A DNA stretch of 64,000 nt. Source: Christiangramia crocea (GTDB lineage: Bacteria; Bacteroidota; Bacteroidia; Flavobacteriales; Flavobacteriaceae). Of this stretch, positions 25,628 to 34,450 are shown in pieces. Each line of letters opens with the position of its first letter. Position 1 is the stretch's first letter. The notes below the pieces were generated by a model that did no database searches, was not told the origin of the DNA, and saw only the letters and a list, made by a program, of their open reading frames with translations. The stretch covers positions 62,001 through 126,000 of the forward strand of contig NZ_JAJSON010000026.1 in assembly GCF_022410465.1 (NCBI RefSeq), written 5' to 3'. Both the position numbers and the translations under genes were made by a program.

Positions 25628-26793
25628 TGGCAAAAATATTATTAATAGAAGACGAAGCATCCATCCGAAGGGTTCTTAACAAGATTCTTTCTGAAGAAAG
25701 TAAAGAATATGAAGTTACGGAAGCTGAAGATGGACTTGAAGGAATGGAACTGGTAAAGAATGAAGATTTTGATCTCATTCTTTGTGATATAAAAATGCCC
25801 AAAATGGACGGGGTTGAAGTGCTGGAAGCCGTAAAGAAGGTGAAGCCGGAGATCCCTGTAGTGATGATTTCGGGCCATGGTGATCTGGACACCGCGGTTA
25901 ACACCATGAAAATAGGAGCATTTGATTATATCTCAAAACCACCAGATCTTAATAGGTTGCTTAATACTGTGCGCAATGCGCTGGACAGAAAGGAACTGGT
26001 TGTGGAGAATACCAGGCTTAAAAAGAAAGTCAGCAAAAACTACCAGATGATCGGGGAGTCCGATGCTATCAAACACATTAAGGAGATGATAGAGAAGGTA
26101 GCTCATACCGATGCACGGGTTCTTATCACAGGGCCAAATGGTACCGGAAAGGAGCTGGTGGCCCACTGGCTTCATCAAAAGAGTGATCGCTCCAAAGGAC
26201 CCATGGTCGAGGTTAATTGTGCCGCGATTCCTTCAGAACTTATTGAAAGTGAGTTGTTCGGTCATGTAAAAGGAGCCTTTACTTCTGCCAATAAAGACCG
26301 TGCCGGAAAATTTGAGGCCGCCAATAAAGGGACTATTTTTCTTGATGAGATTGGAGATATGAGCCTTTCAGCTCAGGCCAAAGTGCTTCGTGCCCTTCAG
26401 GAAAATAAGATATCGCGGGTTGGAAGTGATAAGGATATTAAGGTAGATGTACGGGTTATTGCAGCTACCAATAAAGACCTGAAAAAGGAGATAGAAGAGA
26501 ACAATTTCCGGGAAGATCTATACCACAGGCTTGCGGTGATCCTGATTGAAGTTCCGCCATTAAAGGAAAGAAAAGAAGATATTCCGCTTTTGGTAGATTA
26601 TTTCAGTGATAAGATCGCACAGGAACAGGGAACCAATAAAAAGCATTTTACTGAAGAAGCAATTAAGGTTCTCAAGGAAAATGAATGGCGAGGCAATATT
26701 CGGGAATTAAGGAATGTGGTAGAACGACTTATCATCCTTGGTGGGAATGAAATCACCGATGAGGATGTAAAGTTATTTGGAAGCAGGTTTTAA
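25627..26793 (+). CDS. NtrC-like response regulator without DNA-binding domain
   Basis: 388 residues. Receiver domain 1-120 with phospho-acceptor D54 (LCDIKMP) and K104. The AAA+ domain 140-375 has Walker A GPNGTGKE (169-176) and Walker B TIFLDEIG (236-243). The loop that contacts sigma-54 reads GAFTSA (216-221) instead of GAFTGA. The protein ends right after the AAA+ lid (RGNIRELRNVVERLIILGG, then 14 residues), so the C-terminal Fis-type helix-turn-helix is absent. It may act as an ATPase switch on a partner, or activate from solution. No histidine kinase is adjacent. It shares one base with the gene upstream. Confidence 0.9.
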   Translation: MAKILLIEDEASIRRVLNKILSEESKEYEVTEAEDGLEGMELVKNEDFDLILCDIKMPKMDGVEVLEAVKKVKPEIPVVMISGHGDLDTAVNTMKIGAFDYISKPPDLNRLLNTVRNALDRKELVVENTRLKKKVSKNYQMIGESDAIKHIKEMIEKVAHTDARVLITGPNGTGKELVAHWLHQKSDRSKGPMVEVNCAAIPSELIESELFGHVKGAFTSANKDRAGKFEAANKGTIFLDEIGDMSLSAQAKVLRALQENKISRVGSDKDIKVDVRVIAATNKDLKKEIEENNFREDLYHRLAVILIEVPPLKERKEDIPLLVDYFSDKIAQEQGTNKKHFTEEAIKVLKENEWRGNIRELRNVVERLIILGGNEITDEDVKLFGSRF

Positions 26794-27395
26794 GGTCTTT
26801 TATTCCTTGGATTTTTGGGATCGTATTTTAGAAAATACATGGTGTCACCACTTGGATGATCCCACTCATGAAAAAGATCAAAACCAACCCGTTGGTAGAC
26901 AATAGCATTCGTTCTTCCGCGGGTTTCTGCATATAAAGCCAGTCCGGTATCATGGGCGGTCCTGAAAAAAACATCTTTCATTTCCTTTCCTACCTGAGTC
27001 TCTGCGCCACGAGATTCCTTAAGAATTCCCCAAAACCAGCAGTACAGATATTCTCCTTCCTGAGGACGCTGATTCTTGATATATTTTTGAGTTTTCAGAA
27101 TATTCATGGCATTCTTAACTCCCGTAACGTTGGCCACAAGTTTAAGCTGAGACCATAAATCTTTCCAAATATTATCGTCCTTCTTACTGGTTTTAAATAG
27201 GATTGCTATTCCCTGGCGGTTTTCTGAAACTATGAGCGCATCCTTTTCTATCGCCTTTTCAACCATATGAGTGGCAAGGTAGCGGAATCTCCTGTCTCTG
27301 TCCCCTCCTTTTCTAACCACATCCATAGAAGAAGGTATCTCCTTTAATAGGGTGGTTACTTTATCAATTATATCTTGTTTTTCCAGTTTATCCAA
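26790..27395 (-). CDS. GNAT-like acetyltransferase
   Basis: The open frame extends upstream to 27515, but that part would overlap the divergent ppk2 start and encodes an unlikely Phe/Ile-rich run. I therefore start at TTG 27395 (MLDKLEKQDIIDKV), which is uncertain. The C-terminal half shows a GNAT pattern: GLALYAETRGRTNAIVYQRV followed by GFDLFHEW, the acetyl-CoA-side helix and strand of acetyltransferases. Substrate unknown. It is convergent with the response regulator, overlapping four bases at the stops. Confidence 0.7.
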   Translation of the reverse strand: MDKLEKQDIIDKVTTLLKEIPSSMDVVRKGGDRDRRFRYLATHMVEKAIEKDALIVSENRQGIAILFKTSKKDDNIWKDLWSQLKLVANVTGVKNAMNILKTQKYIKNQRPQEGEYLYCWFWGILKESRGAETQVGKEMKDVFFRTAHDTGLALYAETRGRTNAIVYQRVGFDLFHEWDHPSGDTMYFLKYDPKNPRNKRP

Positions 27396-27471
27396 GGTGG
27401 TAATATTTAATGCGAAGATAAAAAAATAAAATCTCTTAAAGATCGTATATTTAAAGGCAAAGCTTAAAAAT

Positions 27472-28356
27472 ATGAAGCATAAAGACCTGCAGGAATTTAA
27501 GGTGAGATCCCGCATACTACTCTCAGATCTAAAAACTACTACGGATCTTGGCTTGAATGAAGATGAACTTAAAGACCTGCTTGAAGATACACGGGAAGAC
27601 CTGGGGGAATGGCAGGATACACTATATGCTTACGGAAAATACTCCGTTCTTATTTGTTTGCAGGGAATGGATACTGCAGGTAAGGACAGTCTTATTAGGG
27701 AGGTATTTAAGGATTTTAATACCAGGGGAGTGGTCGTGCATAGCTTTAAAGTGCCTACTCATAAAGAATTAAAACATGATTTTCTTTGGAGACATTATCT
27801 GGCCCTGCCAGAACGTGGAAAGTTTGGAGTGTTTAACAGGACGCATTATGAAAATGTCCTGGTGACCAGGGTGCATCCTGAATACATCTTGAACGAAAAC
27901 CTGCCTGGTATAGAGAATGTTTCAGATTTAGGTGAGGATTTCTGGGAACGGCGTTTTGAGCAGATCAGGAACTTTGAAGAACATCTCGTCCGGAACGGAA
28001 CCATCATTTTTAAATTCTTTTTGAATATTTCCAAGGAAGAACAAAGGCAAAGAATCCTGAGAAGACTGGATAAACCCAATAAGAACTGGAAGTTCTCTCC
28101 AGGAGATCTTAAAGAACGGGAGTTGTGGCAAGAATATCAAAGATGTTATGAAGATGCTATAAACAGAACTTCGACTGAAAATGCTCCCTGGTACGTTATT
28201 CCATCTGATGAAAAACCTGTGGCCCGGTATTTGGTTGCAAAGATCCTTTATGAAGTACTAACCAGATATAAAGAGGTACAGGAGCCTGAATTAGCTCCTG
28301 AAATTCGTAAAAATCTTGACGAATATCGTGAACAGCTAAAACAGGAAAAGAATTAA
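27472..28356 (+). CDS. ppk2: Polyphosphate kinase 2 family protein
   Basis: 294 residues, the length of single-domain PPK2. Walker A is GMDTAGKDS (65-73); the lid/Walker B block FNRTHYENVLVTRVHPEYIL is at 121-140; the conserved FLWRHYLALPERGKFGVF lies between. The enzyme phosphorylates AMP, ADP or both from polyphosphate; the FNRTHYE motif recalls the class III enzymes known from Cytophaga, but I cannot assign the class firmly. It is transcribed divergently from the acetyltransferase gene. Confidence 0.92.
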   Translation: MKHKDLQEFKVRSRILLSDLKTTTDLGLNEDELKDLLEDTREDLGEWQDTLYAYGKYSVLICLQGMDTAGKDSLIREVFKDFNTRGVVVHSFKVPTHKELKHDFLWRHYLALPERGKFGVFNRTHYENVLVTRVHPEYILNENLPGIENVSDLGEDFWERRFEQIRNFEEHLVRNGTIIFKFFLNISKEEQRQRILRRLDKPNKNWKFSPGDLKERELWQEYQRCYEDAINRTSTENAPWYVIPSDEKPVARYLVAKILYEVLTRYKEVQEPELAPEIRKNLDEYREQLKQEKN

Positions 28357-28413
28357 AAAGTAGTTCGCATAAGTGAAAATTTTACTGTTATTTAGCAGCC
28401 AAAATTGTATAAA

Positions 28414-29835
28414 ATGAAGTCATTCCATATAGCCATTGTTTTATTATTTACCGGTATTTCAGTATCCGGGCAGAACCAGTATATAAACGATTCCCTTACT
28501 ATTCGTAAGATCTACGATATGTCTCTGCTCAACGGTAAGAGTTATCAATGGCTGGATCATTTGTCTAATGAGATCGGCGGAAGGCTATCGGGTTCTTATA
28601 ATGCCCAGCAGGCAGTAGAATATACCAAATCTGAACTTGAGGAGCTTGGATTAGATAAAGTGTGGCTTCAGCCCGTAATGGTCCCAAAATGGACACGGGG
28701 AGAAAGGGAGTTTGCCTATGTGCAAACAGGTCCAGGAGTTACGAGGAATGTTAATATCACTGCTTTGGGAGGTTCCATAGCTACACCTTCGGGCGGTACC
28801 AAAGCTCAGGTGATAGAGGTTCAGGGGCTGGAACAACTGGCTGAATATGGCCGTGAGAATATAGAGGGAAAGATCGTTTTTTATAATCGCCCCATGCGTG
28901 CAGACCTTATACATACTTTTGAGGCCTACGGCGGATGTGTAGATCAGCGTTATTCAGGAGCCGAGGAAGCGGCCAAATATGGTGCAGTTGGAGTGATCGT
29001 TAGATCCATGAATCTCAGGCTTGATGATTTTCCCCATACTGGATCCATGAGTTACGGGGATACTCCTGTTGAAAAACGTATTCCTGCAGCGGCTATTTCT
29101 ACCAATGATGCCGAATATTTAAGCAGTATCTTAAAGATCAAGAAAGACCTGGAGCTTTATTTTAAGCTCAATTGCGAGCAACATGAAGATGTGGAATCCT
29201 ATAATGTAATAGGTGAAATTACAGGTTCAGAATATCCTGAAGAAATTATGGTTGTTGGCGGTCATCTGGATTCCTGGGACCTGGGAGATGGAGCGCATGA
29301 TGACGGAGCCGGAGTGGTCCAGTCCATGGAAGTACTCCGTCTGTTTAAAGAGATTGGTTACAAGCCTAAAAGAACAATCAGGGTTGTACTTTTTATGAAT
29401 GAGGAGAACGGACTTCGCGGAGGTAATAAATATGCCGATGTAGCCAAGTCTAAGAACGAAGATCACGTTTTTGCTTTAGAAAGTGATTCCGGTGGATTTA
29501 CACCAAGAGGCTTTAGTATTACTGCCAGCGATGCACAGTACAGTAAGATCCTGGACTGGAAAAAACTATTCGAACCTTATCTTATTCATTATTTTGGAAG
29601 AGGTGGTGGAGGTGCTGATATTGGCCCTCTTAAAGGAGGAGACATTGTGCTGGCCGGTTTGAGACCCGATTCCCAGCGATATTTTGATTATCACCACGCT
29701 TCAAACGATACTTTTGAACATGTGAATAAACGGGAGCTGGAACTTGGGGCAGCCACAATGACTTCATTGATGTACCTGGTCGATAAATATGGTCTGGATA
29801 ATATCAGTAATGAGACCGTTGAAATGCCTGATTAG
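28414..29835 (+). CDS. Secreted M28 family metallopeptidase
   Basis: I start at ATG 28414 rather than TTG 28405 because a clean signal peptide begins there (MKSFHIAIVLLFTGISVSGQ); the product is 473 residues. A PA-type insert (about 125-240) precedes the zinc-binding catalytic part: GGHLDSWDLGDGAHDDGAG (about 283-301), MNEENG, FALESDSGG, and the last ligand in YHHASNDTFEHV. Together these give the co-catalytic di-zinc aminopeptidase/carboxypeptidase Q arrangement. It probably trims peptides in the periplasm or outside the cell. Confidence 0.9.
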   Translation: MKSFHIAIVLLFTGISVSGQNQYINDSLTIRKIYDMSLLNGKSYQWLDHLSNEIGGRLSGSYNAQQAVEYTKSELEELGLDKVWLQPVMVPKWTRGEREFAYVQTGPGVTRNVNITALGGSIATPSGGTKAQVIEVQGLEQLAEYGRENIEGKIVFYNRPMRADLIHTFEAYGGCVDQRYSGAEEAAKYGAVGVIVRSMNLRLDDFPHTGSMSYGDTPVEKRIPAAAISTNDAEYLSSILKIKKDLELYFKLNCEQHEDVESYNVIGEITGSEYPEEIMVVGGHLDSWDLGDGAHDDGAGVVQSMEVLRLFKEIGYKPKRTIRVVLFMNEENGLRGGNKYADVAKSKNEDHVFALESDSGGFTPRGFSITASDAQYSKILDWKKLFEPYLIHYFGRGGGGADIGPLKGGDIVLAGLRPDSQRYFDYHHASNDTFEHVNKRELELGAATMTSLMYLVDKYGLDNISNETVEMPD

Positions 29836-29884
29836 TTCCTCCTAAAGAATTTGAGTTTATACTTTAAAAGAAAAGGAAAGCATA

Positions 29885-29892
29885 TACCTTTG
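29885..29892 (+). promoter_or_regulatory. Flavobacterial -7 box of the MATE operon
   Basis: TACCTTTG followed by CAAA fits the TAnnTTTG consensus and lies 18 bases before the TTG start of the MATE gene. Confidence 0.5.
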
Positions 29893-29910
29893 CAAACCTA
29901 AATTTTAGTT

Positions 29911-31272
29911 TTGCAGCTATCCGCCTATACCAAAGAATTCAGTAAAAATCTTAATATAGCCTATCCCGTTATGCTTGGCCAGTTAGGGCATGTGATGGTG
30001 GGACTGGTGGATAACCTGATGATTGGCCGGCTTGGTGCTGCTCCACTGGCAGCGGTTTCCCTTGGGAATGCACTCGTTTTTATTGCAATGTCCCTTGGTA
30101 TTGGATTTTCCTTCGCCATTACTCCGCTGATAGCTGAAGCAGATGGAGCAGAGGATCTTGAAACCGGCAGGAGTTTTTTTCATCATGGCCTTATTCTGAG
30201 CACGCTGAACGGACTTTTCCTGTTCATTATCCTTCTCATCGCTAAACCTGCTCTTTATTATCTGGACCAGCCACCTGAAGTTGTGGAACTGGCCATACCT
30301 TATCTTAATATTGTGGCATTTTCCATGCTGCCTCTTATGGCTTTTCAGGCTTTTAAACAATTTGCTGACGGGCTCTCACAAACCCGATACGCCATGTATG
30401 CTACTTTACTGGCGAACGTGGTAAATGTGGTGTTCAATTATTTGCTCATCTACGGTATTTGGATCTTCCCTCGATTGGAACTGGAAGGAGCGGCAATAGG
30501 AACCCTTATTTCAAGATTTTTTATGCTCTGGTTCGTTTGGGAAATATTGAGGCGAAAATCCAAGTTCGTTGAATATTTTAAATGGTCTAAAAAGGAAATG
30601 TTGAAATGGGGTATTTTCAAAAGGTTGTTGGAATTAGGTTTTCCCACTGCACTACAAATGTTCTTTGAAGTTGCTATTTTTACCGCAACGGTCTTTCTGG
30701 CTGGAAACCTTGGAACAAATCCCCAGGCAGCGAACCAGATCGCGCTTAACCTTTCCTCCATGACTTTCATGATTGCCGTAGGCCTTGGTGTTACCGCAAC
30801 CATCAGGGTTGGAAATCAGGTTGGCTTAAAGGCGTACAGGGAACTTCGAAGAATCAGCTTTTCTATCTTTTTGCTTGTATTTTTTATAATGGGCATTTTT
30901 GCAATTCTTTTTATAATACTCAACAATATTCTGCCAGCTTTTTATATTGATAATATAGAGGTGGTGAATCTTGCAGCACAACTACTTATCGTAGCGGCCG
31001 TTTTTCAATTAAGCGATGGAATGCAGGTGGTGATCCTCGGGGCTTTGAGAGGACTGCAGGATGTTAAACTTCCAACGCTTATTTGTTTTATAGCTTACTG
31101 GGTTATTGGTTTTCCAGTAAGTTTCTATTTTGGTCAGCCTGAAAGAATGGGAAGTATGGGAATCTGGTTCGGTTTACTTGCCGGATTGACATCCTCGGCA
31201 TTATTACTATATTTCCGTTTTAATTACTTAAGCAAAAAGCTTATTCATCTAAAAGAGAGATTACAAGTTTAA
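29911..31272 (+). CDS. MATE family efflux transporter
   Basis: 453 residues with TTG start and twelve hydrophobic helices. The start is supported by the family N-terminus (FSKNLNIAYPVMLGQLGHVM, DNLMIGRLGAAPLAAVSLG). MATE proteins export cationic drugs or metabolites using a sodium or proton gradient; the substrate is not deducible. The next two genes follow by 10 bases and by a one-base overlap, so the three form one operon driven from the box at 29885. Confidence 0.92.
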   Translation: MQLSAYTKEFSKNLNIAYPVMLGQLGHVMVGLVDNLMIGRLGAAPLAAVSLGNALVFIAMSLGIGFSFAITPLIAEADGAEDLETGRSFFHHGLILSTLNGLFLFIILLIAKPALYYLDQPPEVVELAIPYLNIVAFSMLPLMAFQAFKQFADGLSQTRYAMYATLLANVVNVVFNYLLIYGIWIFPRLELEGAAIGTLISRFFMLWFVWEILRRKSKFVEYFKWSKKEMLKWGIFKRLLELGFPTALQMFFEVAIFTATVFLAGNLGTNPQAANQIALNLSSMTFMIAVGLGVTATIRVGNQVGLKAYRELRRISFSIFLLVFFIMGIFAILFIILNNILPAFYIDNIEVVNLAAQLLIVAAVFQLSDGMQVVILGALRGLQDVKLPTLICFIAYWVIGFPVSFYFGQPERMGSMGIWFGLLAGLTSSALLLYFRFNYLSKKLIHLKERLQV

Positions 31273-31282
31273 AATATAATAT

Positions 31283-31513
31283 ATGGAGCTTCCAAGATTT
31301 ATACTGGGTGATAATACCGATTTTCCCGATTCTATTTTCGTGATACATACAGAATATCCAAGATTTATCATTGATCTGAAGAATGATGAGGTGGAATGGC
31401 TTGAGGATTTTGATAAGGAAGATGAAAAAGAACTCGCAGATGAAGCCGAGAGCCTGATCACTCAGGCAAATGAGTTCTATGATCGTGAAGTTTCCCGATA
31501 CGAGCAGGACTAA
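31283..31513 (+). CDS. Small acidic hypothetical protein
   Basis: 76 residues, strongly acidic in the second half (EWLEDFDKEDEKELADEAES). No signal peptide or membrane helix, so it is cytoplasmic. I do not recognise a domain, though such acidic proteins are often found conserved in flavobacteria. It is flanked tightly by the MATE (10 bases) and PAP2 (shares TAATG) genes, which supports its being translated. Confidence 0.7.
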   Translation: MELPRFILGDNTDFPDSIFVIHTEYPRFIIDLKNDEVEWLEDFDKEDEKELADEAESLITQANEFYDREVSRYEQD

Positions 31514-32091
31514 TGGAAAAACTGGCGGAATTAGACAGAGAACTTTTCTTATTTCTGAATAACCTGGGCTCAGAGCAGTGGGATTGGTTATGGATCGCCA
31601 TTAGTGATAAATGGATGGCAATCCCTCTTTATGCCATTTTACTTTACCTTATTTTCAAGAAATTTGGGCTGAAGCCCACGCTTCTAACACTTGTGGTAGT
31701 AGCTCTGCTTATCACGGCAACCGATCAGCTGGCTAATCTTTTCAAGCATGGTTTTGAAAGACCCCGCCCATGCCGGCAGGAAGGGGTCATGGAATACGCC
31801 CGTTTTATCGCCGTAAGATGTGGTCGATTCGGATATTTTTCAGCTCATGCAGCCAATTCCATGGGTGTGGCTGTATTTTTAAGCCTGTTATTCCAGAAGC
31901 ATTACCCAAAAATTTTCGTATTCCTGCTGTTTTGGGCTGCAGTGGTTTCTTATAGCAGGATTTACCTTGGAGTACATTATCCTGGGGACATCATTACGGG
32001 AATGATGATCGGAGGTATATTCGGTTTCGGTTTCTTCAAATTAAGACAGTATCTGGCAGCCAGGATCCTGAAAGGATCAGGCGAGGCTTAA
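31513..32091 (+). CDS. PAP2 family membrane phosphatase
   Basis: 192 residues with five to six hydrophobic helices. Catalytic motifs are in order: KHGFERPRP (78-86), YFSAHAANS (109-117, with SAH in place of the usual SGH but the catalytic His retained), and SRIYLGVHYPGD (148-159). Members dephosphorylate undecaprenyl pyrophosphate, phosphatidate or similar lipids at the periplasmic face. Its last 15 bases overlap the convergent meaB gene. Confidence 0.88.
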   Translation: MEKLAELDRELFLFLNNLGSEQWDWLWIAISDKWMAIPLYAILLYLIFKKFGLKPTLLTLVVVALLITATDQLANLFKHGFERPRPCRQEGVMEYARFIAVRCGRFGYFSAHAANSMGVAVFLSLLFQKHYPKIFVFLLFWAAVVSYSRIYLGVHYPGDIITGMMIGGIFGFGFFKLRQYLAARILKGSGEA

Positions 32092-33153
32092 AAGGTATCT
32101 GGCAGCGGCAAAGGCTGTGGTCTTATTATCTTCTATAAGCTGCAGCTGTTCCTTTAAGGCAGCTTTTATTTTGGGATCTTCATAGAACCTGCTTTTCAGA
32201 TAATCATTTACGGTTTGAAATAGCCAGAATTTATTCTGTTCCTGCCGGTTATGCTGAAAGTAACCATTCTTATCCACCTTTTTCCTGAATTCTGAAATCA
32301 TCTTCCAGATATCTGAAACACCTTCATTATATAAAGCACTGCATAATTTCACTTCGGGTTTCCATTCACTTTCCTTTGGAGGATAGAGCTGAAGGGCACG
32401 ATTGAATTCCAGTTTAGCTTCCCTGGCGGGTTTTTGATTATCACCGTCAGCTTTATTGATCACGATGGCATCTGCCATTTCCACTATCCCGCGTTTTATT
32501 CCCTGTAGTTCATCTCCGGCACCTGCCAGTTTTAGAAGCAGGAAGAAATCGGTCATACTGTGTACGGTGGTCTCACTCTGGCCAACTCCAACCGTTTCTA
32601 TAAGGATCACGTCAAATCCGGCGGCTTCACATAGAATGATACTTTCCCGGGTCTTTCTCGCAACCCCGCCTAATGACTCTCCACTTGGGGAAGGCCTTAT
32701 AAAGGCATTTTTTTCCTTTACCAGGTTTTCCATTCTGGTCTTATCACCCAGAATACTGCCATGGGAAACCGAGCTGCTTGGATCTACCGCCAGAACTGCC
32801 ACTCTTTTTCCCTGCTGAATCAGGTACGAGCCAAAACTTTCAATAAAGGTACTTTTGCCAACTCCAGGTACTCCGGTAATTCCAATTCTAATCGATTTAT
32901 GGGCATATGGCAATGCACCCTCAATAAGATATTCAGCTTGTTTCTGATGAGTTTTCTGATTGCTTTCTATAAGTGTGATTCCTCTTCCTAAGGCAGTTTT
33001 GTTTCCCTTAATCAGATCCTTCAGAAGATCTTTTTCAGAGAATTTATTCTTTCTGAAACTCCTTATTTTTTTGGCAGACTCAGCACTTACACTTTTTGAA
33101 GAGGGATTGCTTTCAGACTCACTTAAAGCCGATTTTTGATTTTCTTTATCCAA
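32077..33153 (-). CDS. meaB: MeaB-type GTPase chaperone of B12-dependent mutase
   Basis: 358 residues. Walker A GVPGVGKST is near 94-102, the switch motif ETVGVGQSE follows, and NKAD gives guanine specificity, all as in MeaB/ArgK proteins. The first ~35 residues are a polar extension beyond the usual start; a later start is possible, but no better codon is evident. It gates adenosylcobalamin loading and protects methylmalonyl-CoA mutase. The mutase at the left edge has its own fused GTPase, so this stand-alone copy probably serves a separate methylmalonyl-CoA mutase outside the window. Confidence 0.92.
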   Translation of the reverse strand: MDKENQKSALSESESNPSSKSVSAESAKKIRSFRKNKFSEKDLLKDLIKGNKTALGRGITLIESNQKTHQKQAEYLIEGALPYAHKSIRIGITGVPGVGKSTFIESFGSYLIQQGKRVAVLAVDPSSSVSHGSILGDKTRMENLVKEKNAFIRPSPSGESLGGVARKTRESIILCEAAGFDVILIETVGVGQSETTVHSMTDFFLLLKLAGAGDELQGIKRGIVEMADAIVINKADGDNQKPAREAKLEFNRALQLYPPKESEWKPEVKLCSALYNEGVSDIWKMISEFRKKVDKNGYFQHNRQEQNKFWLFQTVNDYLKSRFYEDPKIKAALKEQLQLIEDNKTTAFAAARYLLSLA

Positions 33154-33252
33154 ATTGAACGGAATGTTTATGACAAATTTATGAATTAAGTTTTCGGGTA
33201 TTTTTAATTGTGTATATTGAGTTCAACTAAAATACTTAAATTATTTCACGCA

Positions 33253-33681
33253 ATGAAAAACCTGTATAAAACTGCCATTACTACGAAAGGCGGAAGAGAT
33301 GGTCGCACTACCAGCGATGATGGAATTCTTGATATTAAGCAAACAGTCCCAAAGAGCATGGGAGGTGAAGGCGGAAAAAACACCAATCCGGAACAATTGT
33401 TCGGAGCAGCGTATTCGGCCTGTTTCGGTGCGGCGCTTGAGGCTGCTGCAAAAGATCATAATGCCGACCTGGGTGAATACAGCGTCACGGCTACCGTAAA
33501 ACTGGGAAAGACAGAGGATGATGAGCTTCAGCTTTCAGTCATCCTGGATGCCTATATTCCCGGAGTGGATGTTGAAACCGGAGAACAACTTGTAAATGAG
33601 GCTCACGAGATATGTCCTTATTCCAGGGCTACAAGAGATAATATAGATGTTACTCTTAATTTACTTTTGGAAGAAGATTAA
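33253..33681 (+). CDS. ohr: Organic hydroperoxide resistance protein (Ohr)
   Basis: I start at ATG 33253 (MKNLYKTAITTKGGRDG), the family N-terminus, not at the in-frame TTG 33208; the product is 142 residues, the normal Ohr length. The two redox cysteines lie in GAAYSACFGAALEAA and AHEICPYSRATRDNIDV, the latter being the Ohr signature. It reduces organic and lipid hydroperoxides through a cysteine pair recycled by a lipoylated protein. No OhrR-type regulator is adjacent. Confidence 0.95.
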   Translation: MKNLYKTAITTKGGRDGRTTSDDGILDIKQTVPKSMGGEGGKNTNPEQLFGAAYSACFGAALEAAAKDHNADLGEYSVTATVKLGKTEDDELQLSVILDAYIPGVDVETGEQLVNEAHEICPYSRATRDNIDVTLNLLLEED

Positions 33682-33689
33682 AAAATAGC

Positions 33690-34280
33690 TCAATTACTTA
33701 TAGCAGAGGTGCCGGCAGGTGCCTCTGCTTTTTTTATAGGAACGCTTACGCTGGTTCTATCCCAGGCTAAGACCATATATGCAAAATCACCCGACTCCTC
33801 AAAAAGTATGGTAAACTGCTCCAGGGTGGTGGGAAGTTCTTTAACGGGTCTTTCAAGTACAAGGGCATCAAACTTAGGGTTTCGGTATGCCTTTTCATCC
33901 AGATTAATACCCCAGGGGTACATCTTATCATTAAAAATAATCTTCCAGGTGTCTTCCATCGGTATTGTCCATAATGTATATTTCCCGGCCTTTAGCAGAC
34001 TTCCATCCACCAGAACGTCCTTATTGGTGTCAAAAGTTGTAGCCTCATTGGCACCGGTGCGCCATACCTCATTATAAGGGACCAGCTCTCCAAATATCGT
34101 ACGTTTCTTTTTATAAGGACGGTTGTAGTAGACTTCCAGTTTAAGATCGTCTTTATGATAGGTGACAGTATCTTCAGGGCTATGGGCCTTGGTGGTAAAT
34201 CTGATGATAAGTACCAGCACAATTCCAAGTACCAGAATTGCTCCAACTAACTTTAAACCCGATTTCAAACTTTTGTTCAT
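33690..34280 (-). CDS. DUF2911 membrane-anchored protein
   Basis: I start at ATG 34280; the longer frame upstream to 34550 would run into the sigma-factor gene and lacks any signal. The 196-residue protein has one N-terminal helix (GAILVLGIVLVLIIRF) and the DUF2911 domain: VYYNRPYKKKRTIFGELVPY, EVWRTGANEATTF, LKAGKYTLWTIP. DUF2911 proteins are secreted or anchored beta-rich proteins of unknown function, common in Bacteroidota. Its C-terminal tail is encoded across the ohr terminator hairpin. Confidence 0.85.
   Translation of the reverse strand: MNKSLKSGLKLVGAILVLGIVLVLIIRFTTKAHSPEDTVTYHKDDLKLEVYYNRPYKKKRTIFGELVPYNEVWRTGANEATTFDTNKDVLVDGSLLKAGKYTLWTIPMEDTWKIIFNDKMYPWGINLDEKAYRNPKFDALVLERPVKELPTTLEQFTILFEESGDFAYMVLAWDRTSVSVPIKKAEAPAGTSAISN
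33702..33736 (+). terminator. ohr terminator inside the 3' end of the opposing gene
   Basis: AGCAGAGG (33702-33709) and CCTCTGCT (33722-33729) flank a GC-rich loop and are followed by seven T. The hairpin lies within the last codons of the convergent DUF2911 gene. Confidence 0.8.
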
Positions 34281-34450
34281 AGCATTACCTTTAGAGAGCA
34301 AGACCTTACAAAATTTCAGCCGTAATCTTCTCTTTTCCAATACTAAAAGTATGAATATTGAATGAATTTGAATTTTTTTTCGGAATTTTTGCAACGCGGG
34401 ACATTTCGTCTCGTCTTTAAAGTGAACTAACCCATCAAAAACAAATAGAA

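Noticed and set aside
27396-27515. Upstream extension of the acetyltransferase gene
   Set aside because: It overlaps the ppk2 start and encodes a Phe/Ile run with no family similarity; promoter space for both genes would vanish.
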